Notes: generated from the sequence alone by a model not told the origin. A DNA stretch of 64,000 nucleotides from an uncultured bacterium (GCA_903826575.1 CAIKEU010000058.1:52900-116899), one strand, 5' to 3'; counted from the first letter of the stretch, positions 39,601 to 48,772 are shown. Program-made: numbers and translations.

Positions 39601-39847
39601 CAACTGGGGTACATGGACGAACGTCACCACGGCTACCAACTACGCACTGGTTGTGAACTACACCCAGGGTGCAGCTGGAACAGCCACCGTAACTGTCAAC
39701 GGCGGTGTCGCTATCAACACTGGCGTCGCCACCCGCAACACCAACGCCTACGCCGTCGCCTCCGTCAAGGTCGGTGCGGTCACTAGCCCAGGTGCTGTGA
39801 TGACAATCAAGTTCGATTCCTTCTCATCCGCTCGCGCACCCTTCTAA
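36665..39847 (+). CDS. Cupredoxin/MCO-like domains lacking visible Cu ligands + Ig-like repeats + C-terminal LamG-like domain; called MCO3
   Basis: GTYVYQAALTPNGDRQVAMGLAGALVV aligns with MCO1/MCO2; Ig-like repeats AEYWIDTLPGAPGSGTQVAV..., TRYWIDGSATPPVAP..., AEYFIGADPGYGNGTPITL; C-term jelly-roll-like WETPTTGFFGWTATSGTGVTSST. Confidence 0.75.
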   Translation: MRNNMKTSSARTARASIAIGASLAVAASGLTALAAPAANASGAHIKAAAAGVHTSGLRSAAAPAGSVGQGPLTSSCTVVGGRTSCDIWAKIGAVTVHDTASTTKSIPVWNFVPTTSATATGASALLIGQVGVPMDITLHNSLPTNVGLGIPQADGFYGDTTGIAQGASKTYTITPQRAGTYVYQAALTPNGDRQVAMGLAGALVVRPADASTTAYDTLQAGYDDEAMLVYSDVDENLAADPLGFNMRDYMPQYHLINGVSYPDGSPILTDAGRTVMLHMANISQLDKSPTILGNRMSVFAKGARPIPTVMNVTGRVLVAGDTMDASVLMPAGQHRYAIYSTWATLNNGTNWIDGVNSPALGGGIAFIQSGGTGTVAPTGPAISKMAAAGQPGGVGRPLTLTMTLDTANRGGGDIQQAEYWIDTLPGAPGSGTQVAVAGTSALAASLPIDVSALSTGIHNIYVRAQDTFGAWGPTGTLGVRVDATGPVVSNPMLDGGNISTNGVTPLAIAATVSDADNGGSNVIATRYWIDGSATPPVAPVMLTTNGPRVTASASGSIPTSALTGLAEGAHTIYAQGEDSLGQWGAVLPIPFIVDRTAPTTTNVVVSPGVTNGVTTNPAIPGSFGITADVVDPTVAGVNSSLTNVEAFICAPDIYYSTTPNGTACAPGPQGTTNALDLLAGGPGAAPGSTHYVGNMPLAWVGGYIAKGGDIPIWVIGVDAAGNRVVTTGLARNSHLLIDTIKPTASGTLTQGTWTLEQNYTTDASATLAVTAADAAPSGGVASAEYFIGADPGYGNGTPITLVAGAGTATLNLNTIGAADATWLKGGSHTVNVRALDVAGNWGPTTAVTATLKPVTVFASGWETPTTGFFGWTATSGTGVTSSTTAPIAGTRSLQVVTTTTSTGYQSRTVPTAGTPAIGTQFSAHVTFQPGTTATAGLTVAALTSPNGANFAQVQYRRVGTQSAVRIGVAAGNLSANPTINWGTWTNVTTATNYALVVNYTQGAAGTATVTVNGGVAINTGVATRNTNAYAVASVKVGAVTSPGAVMTIKFDSFSSARAPF

Positions 39848-39866
39848 GAAATAGGAGATACAAGAG

Positions 39867-40334
39867 ATGACAAGCTCATTCACCATCTCGCCGCGAGCGG
39901 CGGTCGTGGGGGCGACGGTGGCATTAGCCACCGGCGCACTCCTCGCCGGCTCGGTTGCGATGAACAACGCATCAGAAGCGGCAACCAGCAAGACCAAGGT
40001 TCCGCAGAGCCGTCAGATCGAGGCAAAGTCGGGCATCCGAATCGTCAGCGCCCACGCGGTTGCTGACGGAGGCATCATCGATGTTCGCTATCAGGTCCTT
40101 GATCCGCTGAAGGCAGACATCATCGAAGGTGATCCCACCAAGACACCCCATCTGCAAGACGTGCGTAACGGGGGTGTTTTGACCGATACTGCTGCTATGA
40201 GGCATGGTCACGCACAGCGTCCCGCAGGTACGTACTTCCTGCTCTACTACAACAAGAGTGGTGTGGTGAAGTCTGGCGACTTCATCAACGTCACGATTGA
40301 TGGATTGACGCTGAACAACGTACCCGTTACGTGA
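39867..40334 (+). CDS. Small secreted hypothetical protein
   Basis: Signal/TM AAVVGATVALATGALLAGSVAMNNASEA; SGIRIVSAHAVADGGIIDVRYQVLDPLKA...AMRHGHAQRPAGTYFLLYYNKSGVVKSGD. Confidence 0.75.
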   Translation: MTSSFTISPRAAVVGATVALATGALLAGSVAMNNASEAATSKTKVPQSRQIEAKSGIRIVSAHAVADGGIIDVRYQVLDPLKADIIEGDPTKTPHLQDVRNGGVLTDTAAMRHGHAQRPAGTYFLLYYNKSGVVKSGDFINVTIDGLTLNNVPVT

Positions 40335-42046
40335 CGTCACTAGCCCGCTTGGTCGCGGCCGTTCTGAGTGGAATGCTACTTACGTTGGCATTCGTACTCG
40401 GGGCGGCCGCGCCCGCGTCTGCGCACTCGCAAGTAATTTCCAGTTCACCAGCCGATGGTCAACGGGTGGAAACGTCGCCCAAGCAACTCACGTTCGTCTT
40501 TTCTGAACCCTCGGATGTTAGTTCCGTCGTGGTGTCGCTGACGGGCCCGTCTGGGCCTCTAAACGTTCTCGGCACACCCGTTGAGCAGGGGGTCAACGAT
40601 CTTGGCCATCAAACAATCGTTGTTCCGGTAACCGCCGAACTACCAGCGGGCCTGTACCGCGAGACGGTGAGCGCCACCTCGCGTATCGATGGTCATACCG
40701 CGGGCAGTGAATTGATCTTTGGTGTTCGCACCGACGTCGCGGCGCCCGCCGGTGACTCGGGCAATACGACATCACCTGTGGACCGAGTTCGATCGATTCT
40801 GCAGGGCATCATGTTGATCGCCGCGGGAATCGCATTTGGTCTGATTGCGCTAGCCGGGCCTGCTCGCGGGCGAGGACTACCTGCAGCTCGGATTGCCGCG
40901 GGGATTGCTGGGCTGGCCGCTATCGGATCAGGTGCAATCTGGCACATTGGCAATGGATTGATCGTCGCTGCCTGTGGCCTGATCGGATCGGTCGTCCTGT
41001 TTGCGGCAGCGTTCACGCCCACGTTGACGGACCGAATTCGGCTGTGGCTCGCTGCCCTCGGACTCGCCGTCGCCGTTGTTCCGCTATCTCTGGTAGGGCA
41101 CGCGGCTGCTCAAGGAACTCTGATGGCCGTCTTTGACGGCCTGCACATCATCACCACGGCGACGTGGGCCGGAGTTGTGATCGCAGCGGCCTTCCTACTT
41201 CCCAAGGCCAGTCGAGGTGATCGGTTGCCGATCCTGCGTCGCACCTCGGTTTTGGCCAGCGTGACGTTCTTAATCTCGCTCATCACCGGTCTGCTGATGG
41301 CCAATGGTTTGGTACCGTCCGTCGGCGGATTGTTCGGATCGCTATATGGCATGGGATTGGTCGCCAAATCCGTCCTGGTGATTCCTGTGTTGTTACTTGC
41401 GATCTGGGCGCGCTGGCGCATGAACAATGGGAAGTCGAGTTCGCTAGTCGTCGAAGCGGGCTTGCTCTTTGTGATTCTGAGTCTCGGTGTCCTGGTTGCG
41501 TCGCAACCACCACCTGCCTCGCAGAAATTCCTGCCAACACCAAGCTGGCAGGCGGATTCTGCGGCCGCATCTCTGGACGCTGACGATTTGCTGGTAAGTG
41601 TTCAGATCGCACCGAACACTCCCGGAACCCGGTTCTTGGTTGTGCGCGTGGATAACACCCGTCGCCCTGCGCCGGGTCCGATTCAGGCCGTGAAGGCGCG
41701 ATTTGGTTCCTCCGGTCTGTTGGACCTTAAGCAGGGCACCGATGGATTGTGGACGACAAATGTCGACGTCACTGAGCCCGGTCCGACTGCGATTCACGTT
41801 GAGGTGACCCGCCCATTACTTCCTCTGGCCGTTGCGAATAACACGTGGACAGTTGGGCCTACTCCAGGCACGTACGAAGGCGGCAGTTCGCTGACCGGCT
41901 ACGTCGGTGCTGCCATCGGCGGACTCATTGGTCTGACGCTGATCGGGATTCTTGTAGAGGGTGTTTCCCGAGGTCGTCGCAGGGACGACGATGAGCCCGG
42001 TGCAACGAAACCAGACTCGGGTGCACATTCCGCGGTATCGGTCTAA
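40331..42046 (+). CDS. CopC-CopD fusion protein (copper binding/transport-like)
   Basis: SAHSQVISSSPADGQRVETSPKQLTFVFSEP (CopC) followed by multi-TM CopD-like region; overlaps previous gene by 4 bp. Confidence 0.88.
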   Translation: MTSLARLVAAVLSGMLLTLAFVLGAAAPASAHSQVISSSPADGQRVETSPKQLTFVFSEPSDVSSVVVSLTGPSGPLNVLGTPVEQGVNDLGHQTIVVPVTAELPAGLYRETVSATSRIDGHTAGSELIFGVRTDVAAPAGDSGNTTSPVDRVRSILQGIMLIAAGIAFGLIALAGPARGRGLPAARIAAGIAGLAAIGSGAIWHIGNGLIVAACGLIGSVVLFAAAFTPTLTDRIRLWLAALGLAVAVVPLSLVGHAAAQGTLMAVFDGLHIITTATWAGVVIAAAFLLPKASRGDRLPILRRTSVLASVTFLISLITGLLMANGLVPSVGGLFGSLYGMGLVAKSVLVIPVLLLAIWARWRMNNGKSSSLVVEAGLLFVILSLGVLVASQPPPASQKFLPTPSWQADSAAASLDADDLLVSVQIAPNTPGTRFLVVRVDNTRRPAPGPIQAVKARFGSSGLLDLKQGTDGLWTTNVDVTEPGPTAIHVEVTRPLLPLAVANNTWTVGPTPGTYEGGSSLTGYVGAAIGGLIGLTLIGILVEGVSRGRRRDDDEPGATKPDSGAHSAVSV

Positions 42047-42064
42047 GTATCGGTTTTTGTGTAG

Positions 42065-42982
42065 GTGCCCGCTTCACATCTGAACGCCTCGGTTCGCACG
42101 GGCCTAGCCTGGGCGTTCCTCGGTGTTCTGCTCTTCTCGTTTTCGGTGCCGATGACCAAGGTTGCTGTCGGGGGATTCAACCCGTTCTTCACCGCGATGG
42201 GGCGAGCGGTGATCGCGGGGGTTCTAGCGGCGGTCCTACTCTCGATTCGTCGAGTGCCGTTCCCTGACCGGCAATACCTACGCCCGCTGTTTTTCACGAT
42301 GTTCGGGGCCGTATTCGGATGGCCCATCCTGATCGCATTAGCGCTCGAGCGGACGACGTCCGCACACGTCGCAGTCATCGCTGCCTTCATGCCGCTGACA
42401 ACCGCGCTGTTCGCAGTGCTGCGCACCCATGAGCGGGTTGCTCCCTCGTTTTGGTGGGCAGCAATTACCGGAACCGTTGCGCTCATCGTCTTTGCGCTGA
42501 GTCGTGGCGGAGCCCAAGGCGGTGAACTTGTCGCCGATGTGATGATCGTTGGTGCCGTGTTGTCGTCATCGCTGTGTTACGTCGAGGGTGCTGCGGTCAG
42601 CCGAGTAATGCCCGGATGGCAAGTGATTTCGTGGGTTGTGGTGATGGCTTTGCCGATCACTGTGCCAGCCTCGCTGTGGCTCTGGCATGCAACAAGTGCC
42701 AATTACGAGACCACCGCGATTCAGTGGGCGTCACTGATCGGGCTAGGCGTCTCGTCGATGTACTTAGGCTTCTTCGCGTGGTACCGCGGACTTGCTCTTG
42801 CGGGCACCGCCTACGGGGGCCAGGTTCAGCAGATCCAGCCGCTGCTTACACTGCTGTGGTCCGCGTTGCTTCTCGGCGAAGTGGTGACGGCTCCAACGAT
42901 TGCTGCAGCCCTCGTTGTCATTGCCTGCGTGGTGTGGGCTCAGCGCAGTCGGGTGGCCACAGTGGTGGCACCCGAGGAGTAG
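42065..42982 (+). CDS. EamA/DMT family transporter
   Basis: 10-TM-like; ALERTTSAHVAVIAAFMPLTTALFAVL, YGGQVQQIQPLLTLLWSALLLGEVV. Confidence 0.88.
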   Translation: MPASHLNASVRTGLAWAFLGVLLFSFSVPMTKVAVGGFNPFFTAMGRAVIAGVLAAVLLSIRRVPFPDRQYLRPLFFTMFGAVFGWPILIALALERTTSAHVAVIAAFMPLTTALFAVLRTHERVAPSFWWAAITGTVALIVFALSRGGAQGGELVADVMIVGAVLSSSLCYVEGAAVSRVMPGWQVISWVVVMALPITVPASLWLWHATSANYETTAIQWASLIGLGVSSMYLGFFAWYRGLALAGTAYGGQVQQIQPLLTLLWSALLLGEVVTAPTIAAALVVIACVVWAQRSRVATVVAPEE

Positions 42983-43025
42983 TCGTTCAATCCTTCCCCA
43001 GGTGCCACGACGTGCGACGCGACGA

Positions 43026-43505
43026 CTAGTTCAGGATCGCCGTCAACTTGTCCATGAACGTGCGCTCACCCTCGCTGACCTTGTCGCCGCCGAATCCCAT
43101 CGGACCACTTCCAGTGGCTTCCACGGCGGCCGTTGCTGCTGCCAACAGAACCTCGCGAATCTGCGCGAACTCTTCGGGGGTGGCCTTCTCGCGCACCAAG
43201 GCGACGGTGTCGCCGATTTGCTTGGTTACGAGTTCGACGGCCTCGGCGACGTTTCGGGGGCTTGGCGAATTCTCGTCAGTGCTGGACACCGTTGGCTTTT
43301 GATCGACGGACGAGAATGAGGCAATCAAAGTATTGTCGGGGTACTTCGCCGCCGTCGCTTTGAAAGCTTCGCTACCGGCGAGCACCTCGCGAATTGTAGT
43401 GACGAGTTTGCGTCCGTCCGATAGTGCTGCACCGCCCATGACCATTGCGGGCAGGGCGTTGACGGTAGTCCATTCGGCTTCGGTGAAGGATTCTTTGCTG
43501 ATCAT
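43026..43505 (-). CDS. Hypothetical 159-aa soluble protein
   Basis: MISKESFTEAEWTTVNALPAMVMGGAALSDGRKL...; upstream part of the 432-aa ORF lies antisense to the lipoprotein gene and is not believed. Confidence 0.65.
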   Translation of the reverse strand: MISKESFTEAEWTTVNALPAMVMGGAALSDGRKLVTTIREVLAGSEAFKATAAKYPDNTLIASFSSVDQKPTVSSTDENSPSPRNVAEAVELVTKQIGDTVALVREKATPEEFAQIREVLLAAATAAVEATGSGPMGFGGDKVSEGERTFMDKLTAILN

Positions 43506-43755
43506 GATGACGGCTCCTGTGCGGTTTGCAGGTGTTGGCGGACGTGGGCGTAGCGAAAGTAGGCAGAAGGGTCGTAGTGGCAAGATCGTACTGAATGTCG
43601 AACACACCACGCCCGTGCCGTGCGTGGCGCGGGCAGGGGGAGTGCTGCGCCTGGCTGGTCTGGCTTGGTCAAATCGCGGGTTAGGGTTGGTGGAAGCTGC
43701 CGGGTTGATCGCGACCGGGTGATTCATTGTTTTACGGCGAGGGGACTCGAACATC

Positions 43756-44445
43756 ATGGACATGTCACCGACCAACCAGGGCTTAAAGATGGGTGCGGCG
43801 CGCCGCCGCGGTGAGCTTCGGTGGGGCGTGGTCGTCGCTGCAGCAATGCTGCCGCTGGCTCTTGCTGCGTGTTCGAGCAGTCCGACGCCCACACCGACGA
43901 ACACCGTGAGCCCAACGCAGACGCAGTCTCCGAGTGCGACCGATACGCCCACGCCGACACAGAGTGAGAGCCCGACCCCAACTGACACCCCAACAGATAG
44001 TCCGTCTCCGTCGGATAGCCCGACAGCCACCGATACGCCATCGCCCACAGGCTCGTCGACCAGCTCGCCGAGCCCCACTGGTAGTGCGAGCGCGTCCCCA
44101 AGTGGATCGGTTTCACCCTCTCCCTCCGGCTCGGTCCTCGGCATTGGTGTCGTGTTCACCCCGACGACGGCCAAGGCGTGGGAGCAGATCAATATTGTCG
44201 GAACGACTGATCCCTCCTTGGCTGGTAAGCGTGCATACATCCTGAAGATCAACCACGGCGTAAACGATGTTCTTGATACCGGTTCACCCATCACCGCAGC
44301 TGGCATCATTCGAACGTGGGCCAAGCTTGGCCGCGACGGCGAACTGCGGTTGATCGTGCCAGCGGTGCCAGTGGTTGCAGGGCCGCTACCCGTTGGAACT
44401 GCGCTGCTTGCTCAGTCAGGCGTCTTCATGGTCAAGGTTGGCTAG
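43756..44445 (+). CDS. Lipoprotein with long P/T/S-rich linker
   Basis: AAAMLPLALAACSSSPTPTPT lipobox then low-complexity PTS stretch and a small C-terminal domain IGVVFTPTTAKAWEQINIVG. Confidence 0.75.
   Translation: MDMSPTNQGLKMGAARRRGELRWGVVVAAAMLPLALAACSSSPTPTPTNTVSPTQTQSPSATDTPTPTQSESPTPTDTPTDSPSPSDSPTATDTPSPTGSSTSSPSPTGSASASPSGSVSPSPSGSVLGIGVVFTPTTAKAWEQINIVGTTDPSLAGKRAYILKINHGVNDVLDTGSPITAAGIIRTWAKLGRDGELRLIVPAVPVVAGPLPVGTALLAQSGVFMVKVG
43882..44140 (+). repeat. Low-complexity P/T/S-coding microrepeat region
   Basis: SPTPTPTNTVSPTQTQSPSATDTPTPTQSESPTPTDTPTDSPSPSDSP... Confidence 0.8.
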
Positions 44446-45612
44446 CTCAGCCGTTCCTTCATCCGCGGGTTCGCGCGGGTGCTCGGGATCGCGTCCGGTC
44501 GCATATTTCACGATGCCGTAGAAACCGCCAGCAAGAGGCACAGCGACGAGTGCGCCGAGGATGCCAAGGGTGATTCCGCCGGCAGCGATTGCGATGACGA
44601 TGGCCAATGGATGAAGGTTGACGGCCTTGCCCATCACCAAAGGCTGCAGAACATCGCCGTCAAAGGAGCCAACGACGATTGTGAGCACGATGACCAAAAG
44701 AGCGGTCGTCGGGCCGCATTCGGCAAGTGCTACGACGGCCGCGAAAAAGGTCGCGAACGGAGCGCCAATAACCGGGATGAATGCTCCGAGAAACACTACG
44801 GCTGCGAGCGCCGGGGCCAGAGGTACACGCAGTACGAGTAGGCCGAGATACACCAAGACTGCGTCGAGAAGTGCAACGATCACGATTCCCCGGGTGTAGC
44901 CGGCGACTGATTCCCAGAAGATTCGGCCAGAGGTGTCAACGAAGTTTCGTGATCGCTGTGGAAACCAACTCAGCAGCCAGTCCCAGATTTTCTCTGGTGT
45001 CATCAGGAAGAAGATCACTGCAAACAGGAAGACCGAACTTGCGATGATCAGCGTGCCAAGGGAACTGACTGCGCCAAAGAGATTACCCGCCAGATCTTTG
45101 GCGATCGTTTGGCCGAGCGCTTTAGCCTGATCGATCAGGTTCTGGAACTGATCGTTCGAAAGTTTAAGGGGACCGGTTGTGAGCCAGGTTCGTATCTGGT
45201 CGAACCCCTGCGTGATCGCCGACGCGAGATTCGCACCTTCATTGATGGATGCTCGAATCACGACGGTCAAAATGCCGATAACGCCTGCAGTGATGACTAT
45301 GAGCGCCAACACCATAGACACGACTTTGGGAAGGGCGCGCTGGAACAAGCGCATGACTGGGCCCGTCCACGCAGTTACGAGTAGCGCGAAAAACAGGGCC
45401 GCCGCAACCGGAAATAGTGTGTTGAGGCCGGAGAAGATCACTGCTAAACCGGCGAGGACGATCAGGAGTCGCCAGGTGTAGCCAGCGGCCGTTCGCAGCC
45501 CAGTAGGGATGCTTTCGGAGATCTGCTCTGACGTGGGTGCAATAACCCGATCCTGAGGCAGAGGCGTGTCCATCTGTCCATCGTGCACTGCGATGGCGGT
45601 CACGTTGCTCAA
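44416..45612 (-). CDS. AI-2E family transporter
   Basis: TM-rich; LGAFIPVIGAPFATFFAAVVAL, VGSFDGDVLQPLVMGKAVNLHPLAIVIAIAAGGITLGILGALVAVPL. Confidence 0.92.
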   Translation of the reverse strand: MSNVTAIAVHDGQMDTPLPQDRVIAPTSEQISESIPTGLRTAAGYTWRLLIVLAGLAVIFSGLNTLFPVAAALFFALLVTAWTGPVMRLFQRALPKVVSMVLALIVITAGVIGILTVVIRASINEGANLASAITQGFDQIRTWLTTGPLKLSNDQFQNLIDQAKALGQTIAKDLAGNLFGAVSSLGTLIIASSVFLFAVIFFLMTPEKIWDWLLSWFPQRSRNFVDTSGRIFWESVAGYTRGIVIVALLDAVLVYLGLLVLRVPLAPALAAVVFLGAFIPVIGAPFATFFAAVVALAECGPTTALLVIVLTIVVGSFDGDVLQPLVMGKAVNLHPLAIVIAIAAGGITLGILGALVAVPLAGGFYGIVKYATGRDPEHPREPADEGTAELANLDHEDA

Positions 45613-45670
45613 GCGGGGCTAACCCGATGTGGTGTCGTGCGTTAGCGGCGTTGTGCGACAAGATGGAGTC

Positions 45671-47689
45671 GTGGTTAATCGCCTTACGTCTGCTACCTCA
45701 CCGTATCTGCTTCAGCATGCTGACAATCCCGTGGATTGGTGGGAGTGGGGTAGTGCGGCGTTCGAGGAAGCTCGACGCCGAGATGTACCGCTTTTCATCT
45801 CCATCGGTTACGCCGCGTGTCACTGGTGTCATGTGATGGCGCATGAATCTTTTGAGGATGAACAGATTGCTACGTATCTGAATGAAAATTTTGTCTCGGT
45901 CAAGGTAGATCGTGAAGAGCGGCCGGATGTTGATGCGGTCTACATGACGGCAACCCAGGCATTGACAGGACATGGTGGATGGCCCATGACTGTTTTCGTC
46001 ACGCCCGACGGTGAGCCCTTTTACGCCGGGACGTACTTCCCGCCAACCCCACACCATCGTCTGCCGTCTTTTGGGCAACTACTTGAGGCGATTTCAACGA
46101 GCTGGCAAAACGAGCGGGACAGACTTGAAAGTGCGGCTGCGCGGATTACTAAGACGCTCGCCGAGCGTTCCGCAGTGTCTGGTGCTGACCCCCACGATAA
46201 GCCTGCCGTTCAAAGCGCGGTTGAAGCTGGTGTCGATGAGTTAGCTCGTATCTATGACAGTGCAGCCGGTGGATTCGGCGGGGCGCCGAAGTTTCCGCCG
46301 TCGATGGTCCTTGAGTTTCTGCTGCGCTACGGCGTTCTCAATGACGATCCGCGTGTGGGTGTCATGATTGATGGAACCTGCCAAGCCATGGCCCGGGGTG
46401 GAATGTACGACCAACTAGCGGGTGGTTTCGCTCGCTATTCGGTTGATGCGCAGTGGGTGATCCCTCACTTCGAGAAGATGCTCTACGACAATGCCTTACT
46501 GCTGCGCGTTTACCTGCACTGGTGGCGTGAATCGCGTAATCCGTTGGCGCTTAAGGTTGTTCGGGAGACAGCGTCGTTCTTGCTCAACGATTTACGTTCA
46601 GCGCAAGGCGGCTTCATTTCGTCACTTGATGCAGATACCGAGGGGCATGAAGGCCTGACATACGTGTGGACGCCGGCTCAGCTAAACGACGTCCTTGGCG
46701 AGCAGGACGGCGCTTGGGCTGCTGAGCTGTTCACTGTCACCGCGTCTGGAACTTTTGAAGATGGGGCGTCGGTACTTCAACTACTTCGTGATCCTGATGA
46801 CGTCGATCGATTTTCTCGTGTTGTCTTGTTGTTACGTGACGCACGCGCAGATCGCGCCCAGCCGGGGCGAGACGACAAGATCGTCGCGGCGTGGAACGGT
46901 TTAGCGATTTCGGCATTGGTTGAGGCAGGTGAGCTATGTGACGAACCGTCGTGGACTGCGGCGGCCTGCGAGGCGGCGCAACTATTGATCGACGTACACC
47001 TCGTGGATGGCACGTTGAGCCGCACGTCGAAAGATGGGGTGCGCGGTAACAATCTCGGGGTCCTCGAGGACTATGCGTGTGTTGCCGAGGCGTTCCTTGT
47101 CATTCATCAGCTCTGCGGTGGTGCGAACTGGCTCGATCAGGCGCGAGTACTAATCGACGTAATTATCGACGAGTTCGGTGACCCTGCGACAGGTGGGTTC
47201 TTTGACACAGCGGCGTCCGCCGAGGCGTTGGTTCTACGGCCACAGGATCCGACGGACAATGCGACACCGTCTGGTTGGGCGGCTGCGTGCGGGGTGCTGC
47301 TGAGCTACTCCGCTCTGACGAATTCGGCGGACTACCGCCAGAGGGCGCAAGCGGCGTTGGCGCCTCTCGTCGCTCTAGGTGCCGAGCATCCCCGATTCGC
47401 TGGCTGGGGGCTCGCGGTTCTCACCGCCTGGCTTGATGGCCCGCTCGAGATTGCGGTTGTGGCTGCTCAGGATGACTTGCGGTTGGCTGATTTATGGGAT
47501 GCCGCTCGCAGGACTGCTCGACCGGGCGCGGTGTTTGTGAAAGGCGAGCCGGGGGATCAGCACCCGTTATTGCGTGGGCGGGAACCACAAGGTGGCGTGC
47601 CCACGGCCTATGTATGCCGACAATTCCTGTGCAATGCGCCGACCACGTCAGCCGATGCGCTTATCGAACAACTTGCGATGGTTGACTGA
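45671..47689 (+). CDS. Thioredoxin-domain (DUF255/YyaL-like) protein
   Basis: [57 protein letters not shown]. Confidence 0.95.
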   Translation: MVNRLTSATSPYLLQHADNPVDWWEWGSAAFEEARRRDVPLFISIGYAACHWCHVMAHESFEDEQIATYLNENFVSVKVDREERPDVDAVYMTATQALTGHGGWPMTVFVTPDGEPFYAGTYFPPTPHHRLPSFGQLLEAISTSWQNERDRLESAAARITKTLAERSAVSGADPHDKPAVQSAVEAGVDELARIYDSAAGGFGGAPKFPPSMVLEFLLRYGVLNDDPRVGVMIDGTCQAMARGGMYDQLAGGFARYSVDAQWVIPHFEKMLYDNALLLRVYLHWWRESRNPLALKVVRETASFLLNDLRSAQGGFISSLDADTEGHEGLTYVWTPAQLNDVLGEQDGAWAAELFTVTASGTFEDGASVLQLLRDPDDVDRFSRVVLLLRDARADRAQPGRDDKIVAAWNGLAISALVEAGELCDEPSWTAAACEAAQLLIDVHLVDGTLSRTSKDGVRGNNLGVLEDYACVAEAFLVIHQLCGGANWLDQARVLIDVIIDEFGDPATGGFFDTAASAEALVLRPQDPTDNATPSGWAAACGVLLSYSALTNSADYRQRAQAALAPLVALGAEHPRFAGWGLAVLTAWLDGPLEIAVVAAQDDLRLADLWDAARRTARPGAVFVKGEPGDQHPLLRGREPQGGVPTAYVCRQFLCNAPTTSADALIEQLAMVD

Positions 47690-47856
47690 GATTGAGGCAA
47701 GACACAGGTGCGTCTGATCGCACTGGCGTCCTATGAGGTTGCTGAGGTTGAGGACATCTAGCCTCGACGCCGGGTAGTCTCGCAGATGTCGTCGTAGGTG
47801 TTAGCTGAACGAATGTGCAGTGGGTGCTGCAACGTAGACAGGAGGGTGACGTACTC

Positions 47857-48618
47857 ATGGGCGTCAGAGACCTCGTCTACGGGGTATACGAACGCCAACT
47901 GATGTCGTCCCTTAACCGCGATCGAACACCTCGTCATGTTGGCGTGATTCTGGATGGGAACCGACGCTGGGCAGCAGTCCAAGGCAGTTCAACTGCTCAC
48001 GGACACAAGGCCGGTGCTGATAAGATCACCGAGTTTCTCACCTGGTGTGAAGAGGTCGATGTCGAAGTAGTCACGTTATGGCTGCTATCGACCGATAACC
48101 TCACTCGCGCGCAGGGTGAACTTGAGCCACTGCTGGCGATCATCGAGCAGACTGTTACGGATCTGGCCGGTACCGGTCGATGGAAAATTCATCCCGTGGG
48201 CGCACTGGACCTGCTTCCAACGCATACCGCCGCAGCCCTCAAGAAAGCGCAGAGCGATACCCAAAACGCTGAAGGCCTGATGGTGAACATCGCCGTTGGC
48301 TACGGCGGACGGCGTGAGGTCGTTGACGCAGTGCGCTCGCTGCTTGCCGATCATGCAAGTAAAGGTACGACTCTTGATGATTTAGCGGCCGTACTCGACG
48401 TCGATCACATTGCCGAACATCTCTATACCGCAGGTCAGCCAGACCCTGACTTGTTGATTCGCACGTCTGGTGAGCAGCGACTATCGGGCTTCCTGCTTTG
48501 GCAGAGCGCCCACTCAGAATTTTACTTCTGTGAGGCGTATTGGCCGGACTTCCGCAAGGTGGACTTCCTACGCGCACTGCGCAGTTACGACGCGCGCGGG
48601 CGACGTTTCGGGTCCTGA
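47857..48618 (+). CDS. uppS: Isoprenyl transferase (undecaprenyl diphosphate synthase family)
   Basis: HVGVILDGNRRWA, HGHKAGADKI, PDLLIRTSGEQRLSGFLLWQSAHSEFYF. Confidence 0.95.
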   Translation: MGVRDLVYGVYERQLMSSLNRDRTPRHVGVILDGNRRWAAVQGSSTAHGHKAGADKITEFLTWCEEVDVEVVTLWLLSTDNLTRAQGELEPLLAIIEQTVTDLAGTGRWKIHPVGALDLLPTHTAAALKKAQSDTQNAEGLMVNIAVGYGGRREVVDAVRSLLADHASKGTTLDDLAAVLDVDHIAEHLYTAGQPDPDLLIRTSGEQRLSGFLLWQSAHSEFYFCEAYWPDFRKVDFLRALRSYDARGRRFGS

Positions 48619-48772
48619 TTTCTATGTGGGCCGGCAAGACAATCTGCGCTAGAAGTTCACCTCTACGTCACCCTTTTGTCTCGGCGTGGCGTCGCAGAAC
48701 CCATGGGGGAACGGGCATAGCGTCCTAGGTATTCGGGCGGCGCCCGGCCGGCCCGAGCATCAGGGAGGCATT

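Noticed and set aside
43506-44324. Extension of the 432-aa minus-strand ORF (VSVGVGLSLCVGVGVSVALGD...)
   Set aside because: It is the antisense reading of the P/T/S-rich linker of the plus-strand lipoprotein; low-complexity antisense ORF. Only 43026-43505 is retained.
47708-47761. Tiny ORF VRLIALASYEVAEVEDI between the YyaL-like and uppS genes
   Set aside because: Only 17 codons, no supporting motif; cannot distinguish from chance.
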